DNA of 64,000 nucleotides from a virus: positions 17,817 through 81,816 of the IMG/VR virus record IMGVR_UViG_3300047496_000213. One strand, written 5' to 3'. Numbering within the stretch: the first letter of the stretch is position 1; every line of letters begins with the position of its first letter. Positions 40,441 to 50,171 of the stretch are shown piece after piece. The notes under the pieces were generated by a model. That model was given only the letters and a program-made list of their open reading frames with translations. It had not been told where the DNA came from and did no database searches. A program made the translations under genes and the position numbers.

Positions 40441-40597
40441 TAGCGGAGAAAATAGTCCAGAATGTTTCCACTGCGGCGATGCAGTCTGTGGAGGAAAAGA
40501 ACGTGGTTGTGATGATTATTGGCTCTACCAGCTAATAAATCGTTGGAATATATTCAAATCAAGAGTATGGTTATTTTTAAAGAAAAGAGGGATGTAA
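40433..40597 (+). CDS. Small Cys-rich protein (54 aa)
   Basis: ECFHCGDAVCGGKERGCDDYW gives four cysteines within about 20 residues, a likely zinc site, followed by a basic amphipathic helix. Its TAA overlaps the ATG of nadE (TAATG), implying coupling. The start could also be ATG 40424. Confidence 0.5.
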   Translation: MFDSGENSPECFHCGDAVCGGKERGCDDYWLYQLINRWNIFKSRVWLFLKKRGM

Positions 40598-42435
40598 TGA
40601 CAAAAATTGCAATTCTACAACTTAATCCCATTGTGGGAGACCTTGCCGCGAACAAGGAGATGATTCTTGCATCTTATATTGAAGCAGCCAATTCCGGAGC
40701 CGATCTAGCAATTGCACCTGAATGTGTGCTGACCGGCTATCCAATTGAAGACCTAGTTCTTCGGTATTCGTTTATTACAGCGGCCCAAAAATTTTCTGAT
40801 GAATTGTGCCAAGATGTTCTTGATAGTGGCTATTCAACTACTTTGATTTTCGGAACACCTCTTACGAGCGGAGATATCCGTAATCGGTTCAATGCAGCAA
40901 TTCTCATCGATCCACTTTCCAAGTCTTCGCCGGTCGATCCTCTGAATTTCTATCAAAGACAAACCGTCTACAAATATGAATTGCCGAACTATGGTGTATT
41001 CGATGAAAAGCGGGTCTTTCAACCCGGTCCACATTCACCATATACTGTTAGTTGGCGTGGGTATGTACTTGGTCTGATGATCTGTGAAGATTGTTGGTTT
41101 CCGGCTGTCACTCGTGAACTGTATGATCAGGGCGCCACAATACTGATCGCTATTAACGGTTCTCCTTTCGAATCTGGGAAGAATCTTACTCGTCAAACGG
41201 TTGTAGCTGACCGTATCAAAGAAACCGGCTTACCCTTCGTATACGTCAATTTGGTTGGCGGACAAGATGAACTGGTTTTTGATGGTGGTTCTTTTGTGTA
41301 TGATGGAAAACGGATCAATCAATTTCCATTCTTTGAAGAAGGAAATTTCTATTTTGATATCGAATTAGTTAAAGACACTCGCCGTTCGGACGGCGAACGC
41401 CTAATATTTCGTGATGATGGAATTTCGGTGGGTTGGATTAATCCTCCCATTCCTTTAGTCACGCTGGACAACTATATCTTTAGCGAACCATCTGGAATTG
41501 GCTCTATCTATAGAGCAACTGTTCTTGGAACACGAGATTACATGAGAAAGCAAGGCTTCAAGTCTGCTGTTATTGGTATGAGTGGTGGTATAGATAGTGC
41601 TATTGTGGCGGGGATTGCTTGTGATGCCATCGGGCCGGAAAACGTCCACCTTGTCCGATTGCCATCGAAATATTCCTCTCAACATTCTTTAGATGACGCC
41701 TCAACGGCCACTGACAGGCTTGGCGCGTTGATGCGGACCATCACTATAGAACCGGTCGTAGATGCCCTCAGAGAGGCTTATGCGAACTCCTCAGACCATG
41801 GTTATTATCCGGAGTTCAATACCTATGATGGGGGCAATATCCCTACCAAAATTCGTAAATTGGCTGGCATTGCCGATGAAAACATTCAAGCGCGTGCTCG
41901 TGGAACTATTTTAATGGCTATCTCAAATCAAGAGGGCCATTTGCTTTTAACTACGGGCAATCGTTCTGAAGTGTCGGTTGGATATTCCACCCTTTATGGA
42001 GATATGAGTGGGGGTTTCAATCCAATTAAGGATTGCTATAAAACTACGGTTTGGGACCTTTGCCGCTGGCGCAATAATCTGACCACATTGGAATTGCATG
42101 ATTATAATTTTCTTGGCCATGCAGTTGATGTGGTTCCCGAAAGTATTATAGTAAAACCTCCATCGGCTGAACTTCGTCCTGATCAAAAAGACGAAGATAG
42201 TCTTCCTGCTTATCCGATTTTGGATGCTATTCTTAGTGGTATTCTTGACCAAGAACTTAGTTCGAAAGAAATTTCAGCAAATCTCAATTTAGACATCAAT
42301 ACAGTACAAAGGATTCGCAATTTGGTCGATCAAGCAGAATATAAGCGGAGACAAGCTGCGCCTGGAATCAAAATCAGTGGGAAGTTGTTTGGTCGTGAGC
42401 GTCGGTATCCTATTGTTAATAAATGGCGAGATTGA
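40597..42435 (+). CDS. nadE: Glutamine-dependent NAD synthetase (612 aa)
   Basis: The N-terminal glutaminase (nitrilase fold) shows IAPECVLTGYPIEDL with the catalytic Glu, YKYELPNYGVFDEKR with the Lys and MICEDCWFP with the Cys. The C-terminal synthetase has the P-loop GMSGGIDSAIVAGIA, LLTTGNRSEVSVGYSTLYGD and DLCRWRN. It amidates nicotinate adenine dinucleotide to NAD. ATG 40597 follows GAGGGA. It closes a four-enzyme pathway. Confidence 0.9.
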   Translation: MTKIAILQLNPIVGDLAANKEMILASYIEAANSGADLAIAPECVLTGYPIEDLVLRYSFITAAQKFSDELCQDVLDSGYSTTLIFGTPLTSGDIRNRFNAAILIDPLSKSSPVDPLNFYQRQTVYKYELPNYGVFDEKRVFQPGPHSPYTVSWRGYVLGLMICEDCWFPAVTRELYDQGATILIAINGSPFESGKNLTRQTVVADRIKETGLPFVYVNLVGGQDELVFDGGSFVYDGKRINQFPFFEEGNFYFDIELVKDTRRSDGERLIFRDDGISVGWINPPIPLVTLDNYIFSEPSGIGSIYRATVLGTRDYMRKQGFKSAVIGMSGGIDSAIVAGIACDAIGPENVHLVRLPSKYSSQHSLDDASTATDRLGALMRTITIEPVVDALREAYANSSDHGYYPEFNTYDGGNIPTKIRKLAGIADENIQARARGTILMAISNQEGHLLLTTGNRSEVSVGYSTLYGDMSGGFNPIKDCYKTTVWDLCRWRNNLTTLELHDYNFLGHAVDVVPESIIVKPPSAELRPDQKDEDSLPAYPILDAILSGILDQELSSKEISANLNLDINTVQRIRNLVDQAEYKRRQAAPGIKISGKLFGRERRYPIVNKWRD

Positions 42436-42466
42436 AGAATGCGAACGTATTCGGTTGAATCAGGAG

Positions 42467-42532
42467 ATGCCAGACCTTTGGTTTGTGTTTGAGGACTACA
42501 ACGATTTTTTCATGTTTAAGATGATGTATTAG
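42467..42532 (+). CDS. Possible 21-aa ORF or gene remnant
   Basis: CAGGAG directly precedes ATG 42467. The peptide MPDLWFVFEDYNDFFMFKMM plus Y resembles the C-terminal end of the tandem family at 901-1353 (F-S-F...LFKMF). It overlaps the convergent gene end. It may be the tail of a lost paralogue. Confidence 0.25.
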   Translation: MPDLWFVFEDYNDFFMFKMMY

Positions 42533-44351
42533 GGCTTGATGATTTATTTTCAATACGATCAATTATATGTTTACAGTATTTTGTAAAATAGCTTTTTTCA
42601 AAATTTTTCATAAATTCTATTAGTTTTGGTTTTAGTATTAAAATAGATTCTAATATCTTATCATTTGGAAAATCTCTAAAATAAGTGTCTATATAATTAT
42701 AAAATTCTACGTCATCTATACTATTTATACACGCTTCAAATGATTCATTTGGATACAAAGAACATAAGTAACTTGAAAGAAAATGACCGAATTGAATACG
42801 GAATTCCCTATCATTAACCTGAAACATCAACCATTTCGTTAGTTTTACTGCTCGTTCTGGTGTCATAATTTCTATTTGGACATGCCTGCCAAGAGACAAA
42901 TATATGTTGACAAAATAATGAATATTGATATCGAATAGATAGACGGCAGCTTTCGGCATTTGCCTAATAAAGTAGTAAGAAAACACATCATATCTAGCTG
43001 GATTTAATCTTATTCCTTCAATAACTTCATCTTCTGTAAATTGAATATGTCGAATAGTATAACTATTAGGATAATTTTCTGAAGTACCGATGGCGTTTAT
43101 AATTATTTTTCTAATTTCTGGAGTTGAACTAAAATCTAAATAAGGGGTAGCCTCAACTAAAGATGATATTTGCTCTGTTTTTGCACTCTTAAATAATTGA
43201 GTTAGTTCTTCCTCATCTAATGGTATGCAAGATATAAAATTCCGATCATAATTTAAAATAATTGAAATATAGTTTTTCTTAAAATAATCTTTAACATAAT
43301 CTGGCATTTTCTCCCAATTCCAATTGTATACATCAGGAAACTTTTCCATTAATGCGAGTATTTCTTCTATTGTTAATTTTCCAGCATTAACAAATTTCAT
43401 AAAAAAGTTAGGATTTTTCTCAACAAACGTAAAACTATTTGATGGTTTTGGGTTTATATTACGAATAGTCTCTAAAGGTTTAATACCTTTTATACTGAAA
43501 AATACTGCTTGAGTAGGCTCGTTAACATGAATTATGCCTTCATCGGCTCTATCTACGGCTCCCTCATATCCTAACATTCGAAACAATTTTGCCCATTGAA
43601 CGATATGATTGGTTTTCAATCCTTCAGACAAAATAGATTTTTTTGAAGTAAATCCTTCATAATACTCGTCTTCTTCGTCATTTGTATTTTCATAAGGATC
43701 GAAATGATTATCTACTGTGTTTTCTTGCGTATTGTTAATTATATTTTCCATGAAGAAAGCGGCGACGCGCGTAATATTCCAAATCATTCCTCCATATGTT
43801 TGAACTAATGCGCGTTTAGAAATCTTTATAGGATCAAAAACCGGAATATTGTCAGCATATTTCAAGCCCATATTTTTCAGTATATCAAAAATTTTAGCTA
43901 TATCAGAAGTCATATCACTTCGAGAATAATTTTCTAAATCCAACATTCTTCCGGTTTCTTGAAAGACTTGAAGATACGGCTCGTCGCCAGAAAAAGGTAC
44001 TTTACCATTATGCTCTAAAACATATTCAACTGGATAAGAATATATACCCAATGGGGTATTATCCCATGATGATTTAGGATTAATACCTAATTTCGCTCCT
44101 TTAGTATTTTTATCTTTAAAGCGAGATGGATCAATATATGTGTTCCCATATTGATGATTTTTCTGAAGATGTGTGTATTGGGCGTCTTCATGAGATTGTT
44201 TTCCTACATCTGTAGTATATGATACATATACATCTAAACGATTTTTATATTTTTGTAATTCTTCAAGGGCTGAACGTTTATAGTTAACGGAATTATTTCG
44301 TCTTAACTCCGTTAAGAATTTAGAACTTTCGAATAATTCAGACAAAAACAT
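42516..44351 (-). CDS. Large leader-bearing protein with ART-like segments (611 aa)
   Basis: The start MFLSELFESSKF offers an L-F-E cleavage site. Residues about 85-135 read GINPKSSWDNTPLGIYSYP ... VPFSGDEPYLQVFQ. About 255-295 read LFRMLGYEGAVDRADEGIIH then NEPTQAVFF. This pairing (T-P-x-G-I-Y-x-Y-P and a later G-I-I-H-x-N-E-P-x-Q) recurs in large phage internal or ART-like proteins. The C-terminal half looks like an alpha-helical repeat. A GATAAATA box lies 5 nt before the ATG. Enzymatic activity is uncertain. Confidence 0.5.
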   Translation of the reverse strand: MFLSELFESSKFLTELRRNNSVNYKRSALEELQKYKNRLDVYVSYTTDVGKQSHEDAQYTHLQKNHQYGNTYIDPSRFKDKNTKGAKLGINPKSSWDNTPLGIYSYPVEYVLEHNGKVPFSGDEPYLQVFQETGRMLDLENYSRSDMTSDIAKIFDILKNMGLKYADNIPVFDPIKISKRALVQTYGGMIWNITRVAAFFMENIINNTQENTVDNHFDPYENTNDEEDEYYEGFTSKKSILSEGLKTNHIVQWAKLFRMLGYEGAVDRADEGIIHVNEPTQAVFFSIKGIKPLETIRNINPKPSNSFTFVEKNPNFFMKFVNAGKLTIEEILALMEKFPDVYNWNWEKMPDYVKDYFKKNYISIILNYDRNFISCIPLDEEELTQLFKSAKTEQISSLVEATPYLDFSSTPEIRKIIINAIGTSENYPNSYTIRHIQFTEDEVIEGIRLNPARYDVFSYYFIRQMPKAAVYLFDINIHYFVNIYLSLGRHVQIEIMTPERAVKLTKWLMFQVNDREFRIQFGHFLSSYLCSLYPNESFEACINSIDDVEFYNYIDTYFRDFPNDKILESILILKPKLIEFMKNFEKSYFTKYCKHIIDRIENKSSSPNTSS

Positions 44352-44355
44352 TATG

Positions 44356-44363
44356 TATTTATC
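44356..44363 (-). promoter_or_regulatory. T4-late-like promoter box
   Basis: GATAAATA on the minus strand, 4 nt before ATG 44351. Confidence 0.55.
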
Positions 44364-44417
44364 TTGACTATATCATATAATTTGTTATCTTAATTTTAAG
44401 CTATTTGGTGATGGATT

Positions 44418-44651
44418 ATGACAAATGAAAAACTAAATGCTCTTGTGATGCATCTCATGAGTATCCTCGACTCTAATTCTAATATAGGAATTACCGCACG
44501 AGCTACCCCAGAAGCAATAGAGCTATTGAAGGGAAGTGATAGTCCCTTTGCTGGTTATGTAATATCTTGTCTTGTTGAAAACGATGAAGCTTCTCTTCAT
44601 TATGATGATTGGGTTAAAAGAACAATTACTCGTTCTTTTAAGGAAGATTGA
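44418..44651 (+). CDS. Unknown small protein (77 aa)
   Basis: An acidic, helical protein (MTNEKLNALVMHLMSILD, TPEAIELLKGSD) with no known motif. A weak GGTGATGG site precedes it. It lies between two minus-strand genes. Confidence 0.5.
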   Translation: MTNEKLNALVMHLMSILDSNSNIGITARATPEAIELLKGSDSPFAGYVISCLVENDEASLHYDDWVKRTITRSFKED

Positions 44652-44656
44652 ATTTG

Positions 44657-46762
44657 TTACTTAAAATCTAAAACAAATTTTCGACTTCCGCAGTCATAAA
44701 TTCGATCATAACCTAATTGTTTCATGATTTCATGCCCTAGCATATTCTCTCCGTTTTCTACCAAATGTTGTATCTTATATTTTTGATATTTTTGACGGCT
44801 TTCTCTTTTTATTGCTTTATTTTGATTAAAATAGAAAAAACCAGCTTCAGATTTTTCAACTTCGGTAAAACCCATTTGTCTATAAAGATTACCTTTAGAC
44901 CACCTTCTATCAGCATATGTAATTATTTTTTCTGGAGAATAATCTCTGATAAACTCTTTCATTATTTTGGACGCTAATCCAGCATATGTTCTACCATCAG
45001 TAGAAAATCTATATATTTCAAATCCACTTTTATCATATCTTCCCTTTCCAAAAGTCATACTCCCAATCAAATTATTATTATGAAATGCTCCATAATTAAC
45101 AATTCCATATTGCCCCATTCCTTGAATATGAGTTTTTTCATAAAACCCTCGTGCCATATTTGACGGAATTTTGCGAATATCACATTTACGCGCTCCAACA
45201 CCTTTTTCTGATAATCCCAGTAAATGTTTTAGACGAGAGATAACGATTTCTTTTTTATAAAGCCATTCATCTTCAAATATAGTGATAAGCTGATAACCAG
45301 CGTCTTCTACCATATTAATTTTATTATAGTGATAATTTTTATCTTTCTTTTGATCTGAATGCCAATAAAGTCCACAAAATTCTATACCTATCTTTTTACT
45401 TTCTATTAAAATATCTATTTCTAATGGTTTTATTAACGTTCTATCAGACCCTTTATAATCAATTCCCCAAGTGTCAAGATACGCGCCGATTGCAGTTTCA
45501 TATGATGATCTTGGTCGTTTTATGCCATACTTATCACAATATTTTCTAACAGTATCATATCCCATTTTCAAATCAATTGAGGCATCTCTAATACTTGTTT
45601 TACACATATATTTTATGAATTCTTCTTTACTCTCTAAAAATTTACATAGTTCTAAAGAAAAATGTATTTGATTAAAATCTTTTCTTCCATATTTCCTAAA
45701 ATTGGTATCAAGTATTTTTCTTTTTACTTCTGGATTTTTAGCAGGATTAGAATATCCAGTTTTTTCAAAATACTCTTTTGTCATAGCTGCAAGTATCTCT
45801 GGATTTTCTAATGCTTTTTTTACACCATATTTCTCCAACAATGTTTCGGTAGCTTTATCTTGATACCTTTTAATTAAAAATGGATTAGATATACCTGTTT
45901 GTTTTTCGAAGGCGGCCCGAGCTATATGCGTAGTATGTTCCACTCCGTATTTTTCTATATTAGTAGTTTTTATTTGTTCTTTAATTTCTGGATCAGAAAG
46001 AGGGGAATAATATCCAGTTCTGTTAAACAACGTATTTTTGGCTTTCTCTTGAATTTCCTTAGACCCAAAAGGCGATTTTACGCCATGATTTTTTAGATTC
46101 GTATTTTCTATTTTTTCTCTAATTTCAGGAATAGCCATAATATTTGATGCACCATATTTGGTGAGCAAAGTTTGTTCAGCCTTTTTATTTATTTCTTTTC
46201 GTTGTTGCATAGAAAGCGTTGCGTGAAAATCTCGCATTTTTTCTTTTGAGGATTCTGATTTGATAGTTCCTATCTGACTCAATCCAATAGCCATATTGTG
46301 TTCTGCTGAGTTTGGACGGCCACGTTTTGATTTACCAATTTTGACTTTTGTTTCTTCACTTAAAACTCTACCTTCGCAATATTTGTTTCCAGTATTGGCT
46401 TTAGAAACAGCATCTCGCGTTTCCTGTGAAACATTATGTCCCATTTTAGATTTGGATATTTTATCACCTACACTTTTGACGATTAACGGAGCATCTGGAT
46501 ATTGTGCTCTATATTCAGATAAAGTCATATCATGTAATTTGACATGTCGTTCTGCAATTTGCTGGAAACGCTTCCCACACACCATACAAGAAATAGTGTC
46601 ATCTTCAGGTGGTTTATAATCTTCTGGAATAAGATAATCCTTACCCCTTCCGGTTATTTTAATTTCTAATCCGGGGCATTTTAAAGTTGTAGCAAGTTTT
46701 TTTGCTCGTGTAAAAGGAATACCGTTTAGAGCAGCCCATTCAGGTAAAGAAAGCTTTTTCAT
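44657..46762 (-). CDS. Hef-like homing endonuclease, multi-domain (701 aa)
   Basis: ATG 46762 (MKKLSLPEW) is preferred for its AAAGG site. In order: a HTH-like region, a MucR/Ros-like zinc finger (CMVCGKRF...HVKLHDM, about 60-80), NUMOD-like repeats, DUF7487-type repeats (KYGxxN...), and a Vsr/PD-(D/E)xK nuclease (KPLEIDILIES, IGIEFCGLYWHSD, about 450-490). A GNAT-like C-terminal domain follows (about 555-660). It is a free-standing mobile endonuclease beside the major capsid gene. Confidence 0.8.
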   Translation of the reverse strand: MKKLSLPEWAALNGIPFTRAKKLATTLKCPGLEIKITGRGKDYLIPEDYKPPEDDTISCMVCGKRFQQIAERHVKLHDMTLSEYRAQYPDAPLIVKSVGDKISKSKMGHNVSQETRDAVSKANTGNKYCEGRVLSEETKVKIGKSKRGRPNSAEHNMAIGLSQIGTIKSESSKEKMRDFHATLSMQQRKEINKKAEQTLLTKYGASNIMAIPEIREKIENTNLKNHGVKSPFGSKEIQEKAKNTLFNRTGYYSPLSDPEIKEQIKTTNIEKYGVEHTTHIARAAFEKQTGISNPFLIKRYQDKATETLLEKYGVKKALENPEILAAMTKEYFEKTGYSNPAKNPEVKRKILDTNFRKYGRKDFNQIHFSLELCKFLESKEEFIKYMCKTSIRDASIDLKMGYDTVRKYCDKYGIKRPRSSYETAIGAYLDTWGIDYKGSDRTLIKPLEIDILIESKKIGIEFCGLYWHSDQKKDKNYHYNKINMVEDAGYQLITIFEDEWLYKKEIVISRLKHLLGLSEKGVGARKCDIRKIPSNMARGFYEKTHIQGMGQYGIVNYGAFHNNNLIGSMTFGKGRYDKSGFEIYRFSTDGRTYAGLASKIMKEFIRDYSPEKIITYADRRWSKGNLYRQMGFTEVEKSEAGFFYFNQNKAIKRESRQKYQKYKIQHLVENGENMLGHEIMKQLGYDRIYDCGSRKFVLDFK

Positions 46763-46767
46763 ACCTT

Positions 46768-46775
46768 TATTTATA
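46768..46775 (-). promoter_or_regulatory. T4-late-like promoter box
   Basis: Exact TATAAATA on the minus strand, followed by AAGG and ATG 46762. Confidence 0.6.
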
Positions 46776-46777
46776 TC

Positions 46778-47470
46778 ATGTACGAGTATATTAGAATAAA
46801 AAACAAAAATTATCATAAGAAAAAAATGGAAGAATGTAATGAATTAGGCATTCAGTTATTGATGATAAACGAAGACGAATGGAATGAACGACCAAATATA
46901 ATAAAAAATAAAATTCTAAATCTATGTGGATTATCTGAAAAAGGTAGTGGTGCTAGAAAACTTATAGTAAAACAAATTCCAAATTCAGAAGCACGACAAT
47001 TTCTTGAAATATTTCATATTCAAGGAAAACCAACATGTTCTCTATCAATAGGAGCATTTGAATGTGATAAATTAGTATCCGTTATGACGTTTTTTCCGCA
47101 ACGGGGAACAAATATGATGGAATTAAATCGTTTTGCTACTAATGGTAAAATATTTGCAGGAATATTTAGTAAAATGTTAAAATATTCTCGTCAGTTTATT
47201 TCAAAGCAAATAGTAACATTTGCTGATTTAAGATATAGTAATGGTAATCTATATGAAAAAACTGGATTTAAAAAAATAACAATTATACGAGCAGATTATC
47301 GTTACAGTAAAAGAATGAAAACATATCATAAAAGAAGTTTTACTAAAAATAGAATAGCTAAAAAATTTGGAATTGATATGTCTAACAGAACTGAAAAAGA
47401 AACTATGGCATCTCTTGGATACTATCGAATATATGATTGTGGTAAAATAAAATATATTTTAGATAACTAA
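46778..47470 (+). pseudogene. C-terminal fragment of a Hef-like homing endonuclease (230 aa frame)
   Basis: From NYHKKKMEECNELGIQLLMI onward the frame matches the C-terminal third of the endonucleases at 44657 and 51499 (NEDEWNERP, LCGLSEKGSGARKL, HIQGKP, TNGKIFAGIFSKM, YRIYDCGK). The HTH, repeats and the first nuclease strand are missing. It lies head to head with the intact copy, and the junction is at the shared promoter region. Probably a relic of an older insertion. Confidence 0.7.
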
Positions 47471-47473
47471 CAA

Positions 47474-47499
47474 AAAATGGCGGGTTTCCCCGCCATTTT
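47474..47499. terminator. Bidirectional terminator between endonuclease fragment and gp23
   Basis: AAAATGGCGGG, TTTC loop, CCCGCCATTTT. It terminates both converging transcripts. Confidence 0.85.
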
Positions 47500-47542
47500 A
47501 AGTATAATCACTCAACTCTTTACTATATTTTCAAGTATAGAA

Positions 47543-48757
47543 TTAAATAAAGCTCAACGTTGTGGTATCAATACTTACAAGACCGAGGAAATCCGCTGCG
47601 TTTCCGAGAGAGCTGGAAGTGTTGCTCAATTCGATGTAGCCGTATCTAGTAAGGAACGACACAACTGGCTCGAAGGTGTTAGGATCGATAACAATTCCGG
47701 AAGAAGTCAGAGGAACGTAAGGGCAGTAGAAGGCTGCTGCATCCATTTCGTTGCCTTTGTATCCAATGAGAACTGGCGTACCATCAGAAGCATACTGGTC
47801 AACATAAACGCGCATAGCGTTGTTCAGAGTTCCAACAAACTTGGTGTTAGTTGGAGCTTCGAAAACACCTTCGGTGGTGCGAGCAAATGCCGAAGTCGTA
47901 GCTGATTGCAAAATCGTAAGAGCAGTTGGGGAAACAACGACCCAGTTACCAGCACCACGACGGGTACGGGAAGCAATCAGGTTTGCTTGACGGTTGATCA
48001 AGATAGCAAGAGCAGCGTGAACGTCGCCAACGAAGGTTGGTGTACCGGTTACGGTGTCTTGTTTGAAAATCGAAGTAGCTGCGCCTGGAAGAGCACGCAG
48101 GGAGACCAAGATTTCCTGATCGATTTCTGCGGTGATTTCTTGAGCCAGAGCGGCCATGATTTCAGCTTCAATGTCAATACCTTGTTGAGCTTGAGCATCT
48201 TGGGCCGCTTCGAAAGTCCAGCGAGCCGACAGCTTACGCGTCTTGGCTTCTACGACTTCCTTCAGGATTTGAATGCTCAAACGGTTACCAGGAAGACCTT
48301 CTAACGAAGGCGTTGCGGCACCCTTTGGAGTAGTAACATTTTGGTTACCAGAGTAGAAACGAGCAATATCGAAAGGAGACAATGCTTCAGTACCAGCAGA
48401 AACACCACCACCAGCGGTTGGAATAGTATCCGCATAACGGACACGCAGGGTGTGGATTTGTGCAACTGGCCCAGTCATTGGCTGCACGCCGATGATTTCG
48501 TTTGCGATAACCGTTGGCATGACACGACGAATTACTGGCAGGATGACCTTGTTAAGGGTAGCAACGCTGGCAGCATTGGTGGCACCGGAAGTAGCCGATT
48601 CCATCAATCGCAGTTCACGACGAGTATTTTCAAGAACAGTTTCCATGACCTTTTGTTTGGTCGAGTTTGGTGAACCGTCTGCATTCTTCTTTAGGTCTGC
48701 GCCTTCACACAGAGCCTTCTTGGTGGCTTGCCACTGAGATTCAAAAAGTTTATTCAT
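47543..48757 (-). CDS. 23: Major capsid protein, gp23-like (404 aa)
   Basis: The body has the gp23 pattern: LNKVILPVIRRVMPTVIANE, IIGVQPMTGPVAQIHTLRVR, and later NWVVVSPTALTILQSA with GTLNNAMRVYVDQYA and the YCPYVPL segment. The likely prohead-protease cut is after L-M-E near residue 53 (RLMESATSG), which removes a delta peptide as in T4. It is shorter than T4 gp23 (521 aa). AGGAGA precedes the ATG. Confidence 0.9.
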   Translation of the reverse strand: MNKLFESQWQATKKALCEGADLKKNADGSPNSTKQKVMETVLENTRRELRLMESATSGATNAASVATLNKVILPVIRRVMPTVIANEIIGVQPMTGPVAQIHTLRVRYADTIPTAGGGVSAGTEALSPFDIARFYSGNQNVTTPKGAATPSLEGLPGNRLSIQILKEVVEAKTRKLSARWTFEAAQDAQAQQGIDIEAEIMAALAQEITAEIDQEILVSLRALPGAATSIFKQDTVTGTPTFVGDVHAALAILINRQANLIASRTRRGAGNWVVVSPTALTILQSATTSAFARTTEGVFEAPTNTKFVGTLNNAMRVYVDQYASDGTPVLIGYKGNEMDAAAFYCPYVPLTSSGIVIDPNTFEPVVSFLTRYGYIELSNTSSSLGNAADFLGLVSIDTTTLSFI

Positions 48758-48776
48758 TTTGATAGTCTCCTATTTC

Positions 48777-50021
48777 TTATTTTATGCCTGCAAGTCTAAC
48801 GACTTGGGCGAGTTCTAAATTATGTTCTACTTCTGATTCTGCTTGCGCAGTTTCAAAAAGTCTGTTCACACGGTCACCCGTATGAGTAACGGTGTTATGA
48901 TCTTCTTTTTCTATTAACTTCTTACCTTGTGGGGCAGATGGTTTACGGTTGCCTTCATTGACGACAACTGGAAGAAGCTTATTGAATGCTGCGCGGAGAT
49001 TTGCAGTTTTAGTGGTCTCCAGCATTCCTTCCATTACTTGTCGTTTATCACCACGAAGGTTGGAAAGAAGTTCATTCATTATTTGCGAACGAGCAGCACG
49101 TTCTTCTGCAAGAACTGCCTTGCGGCGAGCAATTTCAGATTTTTGTTCTACTTCATTCAGCTTGGACTTTACTTCGGTCAGTTCAGAAGACTTGCTTTCC
49201 AGCATCTTTTGTAACTTACGAACTTCAGTACCTTCCGCGAGGTAGCTGGTCATATATTCGGCAGCTACCGCTTCGAAAATTCTACGACCAAACATGTTTT
49301 CGCGATTACGCTCAAGGTCTTCATGAAGTTGTGACATCTCACGCTTCAAGGATTCATTTACCATTCCCTCGACTTTAGCAGCCGATGCTTTGACAAACTT
49401 ACTCTGCATTTCCTTAAGTTTTTTTCGACCTTCAGTTACCAGTTTGATACGGGTTTCAACTAAAGCACGCTGATCTTGTCCAAATTCCTTGAGTTCTTTG
49501 CCAACCTGACGGACGACAAATTCATCAATTTTCTTCAGACGATCTTTTTGTTGTGTGGCAAGATTCTCTTTAAGAGCTTTCAATTCATTTTTAATTTGAA
49601 CTTTAGCTTCAGCGAGTTTCTTTTTTTCTGCACGAAGGGCAGATGCTTCGGTGACCAATTGCTCATTCGCAAAGCGGCGAGTAAGTGAAAGGTGTTCACG
49701 AAGCTTTGTCTTGTAGCTCAGGCGCGATTCCTTAGCGGCAGAACGAAATGCATCGCGTGCCTCTGAAAGTTTAGCGAATTCAGCAGCCTTGGTTTCTTCT
49801 TGTTTAGCAACAACATCCGTAAGCATACGGTCCATAGCTTCAACAAGATTAGATTTATCATTCTCGTAACGACGAGCAAATTCTTCACGCAAAGTCATTT
49901 CTGCTTGTTCGCGCGCTTCTAATACTTTCTTATCAAATGCTTCTTGAAGTGCTTGAGTAATCTCTGTTGGGAGACCAGCCGCACCAAGAATATTCTCCAA
50001 TGTTTTATCCATAGGATTCAT
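48777..50021 (-). CDS. 22: Prohead scaffold (core) protein, gp22-like (414 aa)
   Basis: It is almost entirely charged coiled coil (about residues 20-320), with a short N-terminal MNPMDKTLENILGAAG and a flexible C-terminus. It lies directly upstream of gp23, as gene 22 does in T4. It would form the inner core on which the shell assembles and then be degraded by gp21. AAAGGAG precedes ATG 50021. Confidence 0.85.
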   Translation of the reverse strand: MNPMDKTLENILGAAGLPTEITQALQEAFDKKVLEAREQAEMTLREEFARRYENDKSNLVEAMDRMLTDVVAKQEETKAAEFAKLSEARDAFRSAAKESRLSYKTKLREHLSLTRRFANEQLVTEASALRAEKKKLAEAKVQIKNELKALKENLATQQKDRLKKIDEFVVRQVGKELKEFGQDQRALVETRIKLVTEGRKKLKEMQSKFVKASAAKVEGMVNESLKREMSQLHEDLERNRENMFGRRIFEAVAAEYMTSYLAEGTEVRKLQKMLESKSSELTEVKSKLNEVEQKSEIARRKAVLAEERAARSQIMNELLSNLRGDKRQVMEGMLETTKTANLRAAFNKLLPVVVNEGNRKPSAPQGKKLIEKEDHNTVTHTGDRVNRLFETAQAESEVEHNLELAQVVRLAGIK

Positions 50022-50171
50022 CTCCTTTGGGTTCCTAAATCTTTGAAATCAATGTGATCTCAAATAATATTTAGAACGGAACGGAAATATTGTCCGTTTG
50101 AAGATGATTTTTTTGATAAATACAAAAAAAGAACGAAAATACAATTTATCACTGTATATCTAAATAATATT

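Noticed and set aside
47477-48737. Plus-strand ORFs across the major capsid gene
   Set aside because: They are antisense shadows of gp23, whose minus-strand frame is recognisable over its whole length.
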